The notes under the pieces are model-generated. The model was not told the origin of the DNA and did no database searches. It worked only from the letters and a program-made list of their open reading frames with translations. Shown here in pieces: positions 16,075-16,696 of a stretch of DNA of 16,696 bases; position 1 is the first letter of the stretch; each line of letters opens with the position of its first letter. Origin of the DNA: Candidatus Corynebacterium faecipullorum (GTDB lineage Bacteria > Actinomycetota > Actinomycetes > Mycobacteriales > Mycobacteriaceae); NCBI GenBank assembly GCA_019114925.1, contig DXEO01000184.1:1-16696 (forward strand). Reading direction: 5' to 3'. Position numbers and translations under genes: made by a program.

Positions 16075-16094
16075 AACAACCGGGAACAACCGGG
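16075..16094. repeat. Two exact tandem copies of AACAACCGGG
   Basis: Copies at 16075-16084 and 16085-16094 are identical, and a degenerate third unit follows (CACATCTGGG, 16095-16104). They lie between lgt and pyk, about 150 bp upstream of the pyk start. Function unknown. Confidence 0.6.
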
Positions 16095-16190
16095 CACATC
16101 TGGGCATTTTGTATCCATGCGCCCGAAACTCGAGACTTTCAGTCAAGGCGTCTTAAAACACTGTGTGATCCCGGCTACTTCCCGAAATCT

Positions 16191-16218
16191 CAGCGCCTAA
16201 ATCTGTCGCTAGGCGCTG
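16191..16218 (-). terminator. Terminator-like hairpin after lgt
   Basis: Perfect 9-bp arms CAGCGCCTA (16191-16199) and TAGGCGCTG (16210-16218) with a 10-nt loop, starting 6 nt after the lgt stop codon. On the minus strand GATTTCGG follows, a short U-tract. It probably separates lgt from pyk transcription. Confidence 0.6.
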
Positions 16219-16224
16219 TGACTG

Positions 16225-16696
16225 TCACCTTTGTGAGTCGGCGAATCCGGCGCTGTCACCGACGTCTGTGGCACGGGCCGGGTCCACCTCTTCTGGCGTT
16301 TCCTGGCCTCGCGGCAACCGGAAGTACACGATGAGCGCTACAACAAAGCAGACCACCGATACGATGACGTTAACACGCAGACCAAAGATGAGCGTGGCAT
16401 CGTCAGCACGCATGTTTTCTATAACGAAGCGCCCCGCTGTATATCCGGCGACGTACAGCGCGAACACACGACCATGACCGAGCTTGAATGCCTTATGCGC
16501 CCACAGCAGGAACACGCACACCGCCACGTTCCACAGCAGCTCATAGAGGAATGTCGGATGCACCGAGGCGATTACTTCCCCGGTCGAGCGGCCACTGATC
16601 GGCGCGTATTCACCGCTTTCATTCACGCGATAATAAATGTCGAGAGCCCAGGGGATGGTGGTCTCACGACCATAGAGTTCCTGGTTAAACCAGTTA
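16225..16696 (-). CDS. lgt: Prolipoprotein diacylglyceryl transferase, C-terminal part (runs off right edge)
   Basis: Lgt is a polytopic membrane enzyme that transfers diacylglycerol from phosphatidylglycerol to the cysteine of prolipoprotein lipoboxes. Only the last 156 codons are in the window; the family is usually about 270-320 aa, so the N-terminal half lies beyond the right edge. Seen: WFNQELYGRETTIPWALDI at the edge, HPTFLYELLWN at the start of a membrane helix, GRVFALYVAGYTAGRFVIE with the conserved arginine segment, a further helix (VNVIVSVVCFVVALIVYF), and a polar tail with TPEEVDPARATD. An internal ATG at 16626 is not the real start, because the frame stays open with clear Lgt sequence upstream of it. 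In corynebacteria lgt precedes pyk, as here. Confidence 0.93.
   Translation of the reverse strand, partial: NWFNQELYGRETTIPWALDIYYRVNESGEYAPISGRSTGEVIASVHPTFLYELLWNVAVCVFLLWAHKAFKLGHGRVFALYVAGYTAGRFVIENMRADDATLIFGLRVNVIVSVVCFVVALIVYFRLPRGQETPEEVDPARATDVGDSAGFADSQR

Noticed and set aside
16053..16334. 93-codon plus-strand open frame between pyk and lgt
   Set aside because: It runs into the antisense of lgt, crosses the lgt terminator hairpin and has no ribosome binding site or recognisable domain.

Overview
The window looks like a stretch of a Corynebacterium chromosome (Actinomycetota). It is GC-rich, and its proteins closely match my memory of C. glutamicum and Mycobacterium counterparts, most strongly pyruvate kinase, NADP-dependent glutamate dehydrogenase and the SepIVA-type coiled-coil protein. 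The gene order, from the chromosome-maintenance block smc/acyP/mutM/rnc/DUF177/sepIVA through gdhA and glgP to pyk and lgt, is the conserved corynebacterial order as I recall it. The exact species cannot be decided from this sequence; the M20D amidohydrolase and base composition would fit skin-associated corynebacteria, but that is inference. I see no mobile element, CRISPR array, tRNA, rRNA or sign of recent transfer.

Region 1 (1-7373, all minus strand; read from right to left): sepIVA (cell-envelope coiled coil), a DUF177/YceD protein, rnc (RNase III), mutM (Fpg glycosylase), an AGCS sodium:alanine-type symporter, acyP (acylphosphatase) and the N-terminal 827 codons of smc, which runs off the left edge. 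Several junctions are tight: DUF177/rnc overlap by ATGA, rnc/mutM are 14 bp apart, symporter/acyP abut as TAAATG and acyP/smc are 10 bp apart. This suggests one or two long operons combining RNA processing, DNA repair and chromosome organisation, with a transporter inserted between mutM and acyP.

Region 2 (7436-10601): a terminator, gdhA (minus), then divergent glxK (glycerate kinase, plus), which converges on a short unrecognised protein (minus). The gdhA/glxK intergenic region carries an inverted repeat and a clear leaderless-type promoter for glxK. Region 3 (10602-14345, plus): an M20D amidohydrolase/aminoacylase and glgP (glycogen/maltodextrin phosphorylase). Region 4 (14346-16696): two hairpins between convergent glgP and pyk, then pyk and the C-terminal half of lgt (both minus), separated by another hairpin.

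Functionally the second half is central metabolism: nitrogen assimilation (gdhA), glycerate entry into glycolysis (glxK), storage polysaccharide mobilisation (glgP) and the final glycolytic step (pyk). This is mostly core genome; I found no undescribed system. The most interesting non-coding signal is that several genes appear to have a -10 hexamer 6 or 7 nt before the start codon (leaderless transcripts). Other points are a palindrome overlapping one of these promoters, an inverted repeat upstream of gdhA, and a C10 tract inside the pyk terminator stem.
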